Positions 6,227 through 6,792 of a stretch of 6,792 bases of DNA are shown piece after piece (position 1 is the first letter of the stretch; every line of letters starts with the position of its first letter). The position numbers and the translations under genes are program-made. Below the pieces are notes generated by a model. It did not search any database and had not been told where the DNA came from. It saw nothing but the letters and a program-made list of their open reading frames with translations. The stretch is from Acidobacteriota bacterium (GTDB lineage: Bacteria > Acidobacteriota > Terriglobia > Acidiferrales > UBA7541), in the NCBI GenBank assembly GCA_016179005.1, contig JACOSF010000006.1, positions 1 through 6,792 of the forward strand, read 5' to 3'.

Positions 6227-6792
6227 CTAGTCGGCCGGAGCAGCAGCCGAAAGCTTTGCCAGGGCCGCGCGAAGATCGGCGGCCATCTGTGACGCGCGCT
6301 GGTAGCGCTGCGCCGGGTCCTTCTCCAGCGCTTTATCGATAACCGCCACCACCGCGTCGGGGAGATCCTGATTGATGCTCTTCGGCGACGCGTGCTGCGC
6401 GGTGCTGATCTGATAGACCAGAGTGGCAACCGATTCTCCCGTAAACGGCTTCTCGCCGGTCAGGAACTCGTACAGGGCCACGCCGAGCGAGAACAGGTCG
6501 GAGCGGCCGTCCACCTTCTTGCCGGCCAGCTGCTCGGGCGACATATAGCTGGGCGTGCCCATCACCGTGCCGGTGGCCGTCTTGGACTGGTCGGTGATGC
6601 GGGCGATGCCGAAGTCGGTGATCTTCACCACGCCGTTCTTGAGCATCATGATGTTGGCGGGCTTGATGTCGCGGTGCACGATGCCCTGCTCGTGCGCGTA
6701 TTCCAGGCCGTCGGCAACCTTGGCCACCGTATCCAGCACTTCCTTGATGGGGCGCATCTTGCCCTTGCCGCACCATTCCTTTAAGTCGTAGC
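6227..6792 (-). CDS. Hanks-type Ser/Thr protein kinase, C-terminal part (5' end outside window)
   Basis: The visible 188 codons hold the C-lobe of an RD-type eukaryotic-like kinase. An alpha-E region (VAKVADGLEYAHEQGIVH) leads into the catalytic loop HRDIKPANIM (catalytic Asp codon 6668-6670) and KITDFGIAR (metal-binding Asp codon 6614-6616). The activation loop has several Thr (SKTATGTVMGTPSYMSPEQL), SPEQ stands for the usual APE, and DLFSLGVALYEFLTGEKPF then DPAQRYQRASQMAADL complete the fold. It phosphorylates Ser/Thr, probably after activation-loop autophosphorylation. The protein ends about 15 residues after the domain, with no C-terminal membrane helix or PASTA repeats. Unlike PknB-type kinases it is therefore likely soluble, unless something lies upstream. 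An internal ATG at 6757 is not the start, because the frame stays open to the window edge and kinase sequence continues there. It is the most upstream gene of the signalling operon visible here. Confidence 0.93.
   Translation of the reverse strand, partial: YDLKEWCGKGKMRPIKEVLDTVAKVADGLEYAHEQGIVHRDIKPANIMMLKNGVVKITDFGIARITDQSKTATGTVMGTPSYMSPEQLAGKKVDGRSDLFSLGVALYEFLTGEKPFTGESVATLVYQISTAQHASPKSINQDLPDAVVAVIDKALEKDPAQRYQRASQMAADLRAALAKLSAAAPAD

Noticed and set aside
5642..6292. A 216-codon plus-strand open frame opposite the phosphatase
   Set aside because: It overlaps the complete PP2C gene in antisense and has no recognisable domain.
6227..6757. ATG at 6757 as the kinase start
   Set aside because: The frame remains open to the window edge with kinase-like sequence before it, and starting there would remove the N-lobe including the ATP-binding Lys. 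The gene is simply cut by the window.

Overview
The window is a GC-rich stretch of bacterial chromosome. The combination of a Hanks-type kinase, a PP2C phosphatase, FHA proteins, a CHASE2 adenylate cyclase, a zinc-ribbon rhomboid and an RlpA/SPOR lipoprotein fits Acidobacteriota or another signalling-rich Gram-negative lineage. That assignment is inferred from gene content, as no rRNA or other phylogenetic marker is present.

Left part (1-1507): a rhomboid-family membrane protease runs leftward out of the window (1-516, minus). It is divergent from a small two-gene plus-strand unit made of a 64-residue helical protein of unknown function (580-774) and an RlpA-like lipoprotein with a SPOR domain (788-1507). 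A strong sigma-70-type promoter lies in the 63-bp divergent gap. A pair of overlapping short hairpins sits at the convergent junction around 1540-1568.

Middle (1549-2028, minus): two very small genes lie 12 bp apart, an uncharacterised 83-residue protein followed by a DUF2283 protein. The block has lower GC than its flanks and looks like a small toxin/antitoxin-like accessory pair.

Right part (2156-6792, minus): a tightly packed signalling operon. In transcription order it holds the C-terminal part of a Ser/Thr kinase (truncated by the window edge), a PP2C phosphatase with a TTG start, a double-FHA scaffold and a membrane CHASE2 class III adenylate cyclase. The gaps are 15, 1 and 32 bp. The natural reading is a kinase/phosphatase switch, a phosphothreonine reader and a cyclic-nucleotide output made together, linking protein phosphorylation to second-messenger signalling.

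Three genes here use non-ATG starts (GTG for the rhomboid and rlpA, TTG for the phosphatase). No tRNA, rRNA, CRISPR array, insertion sequence or transposase was seen.
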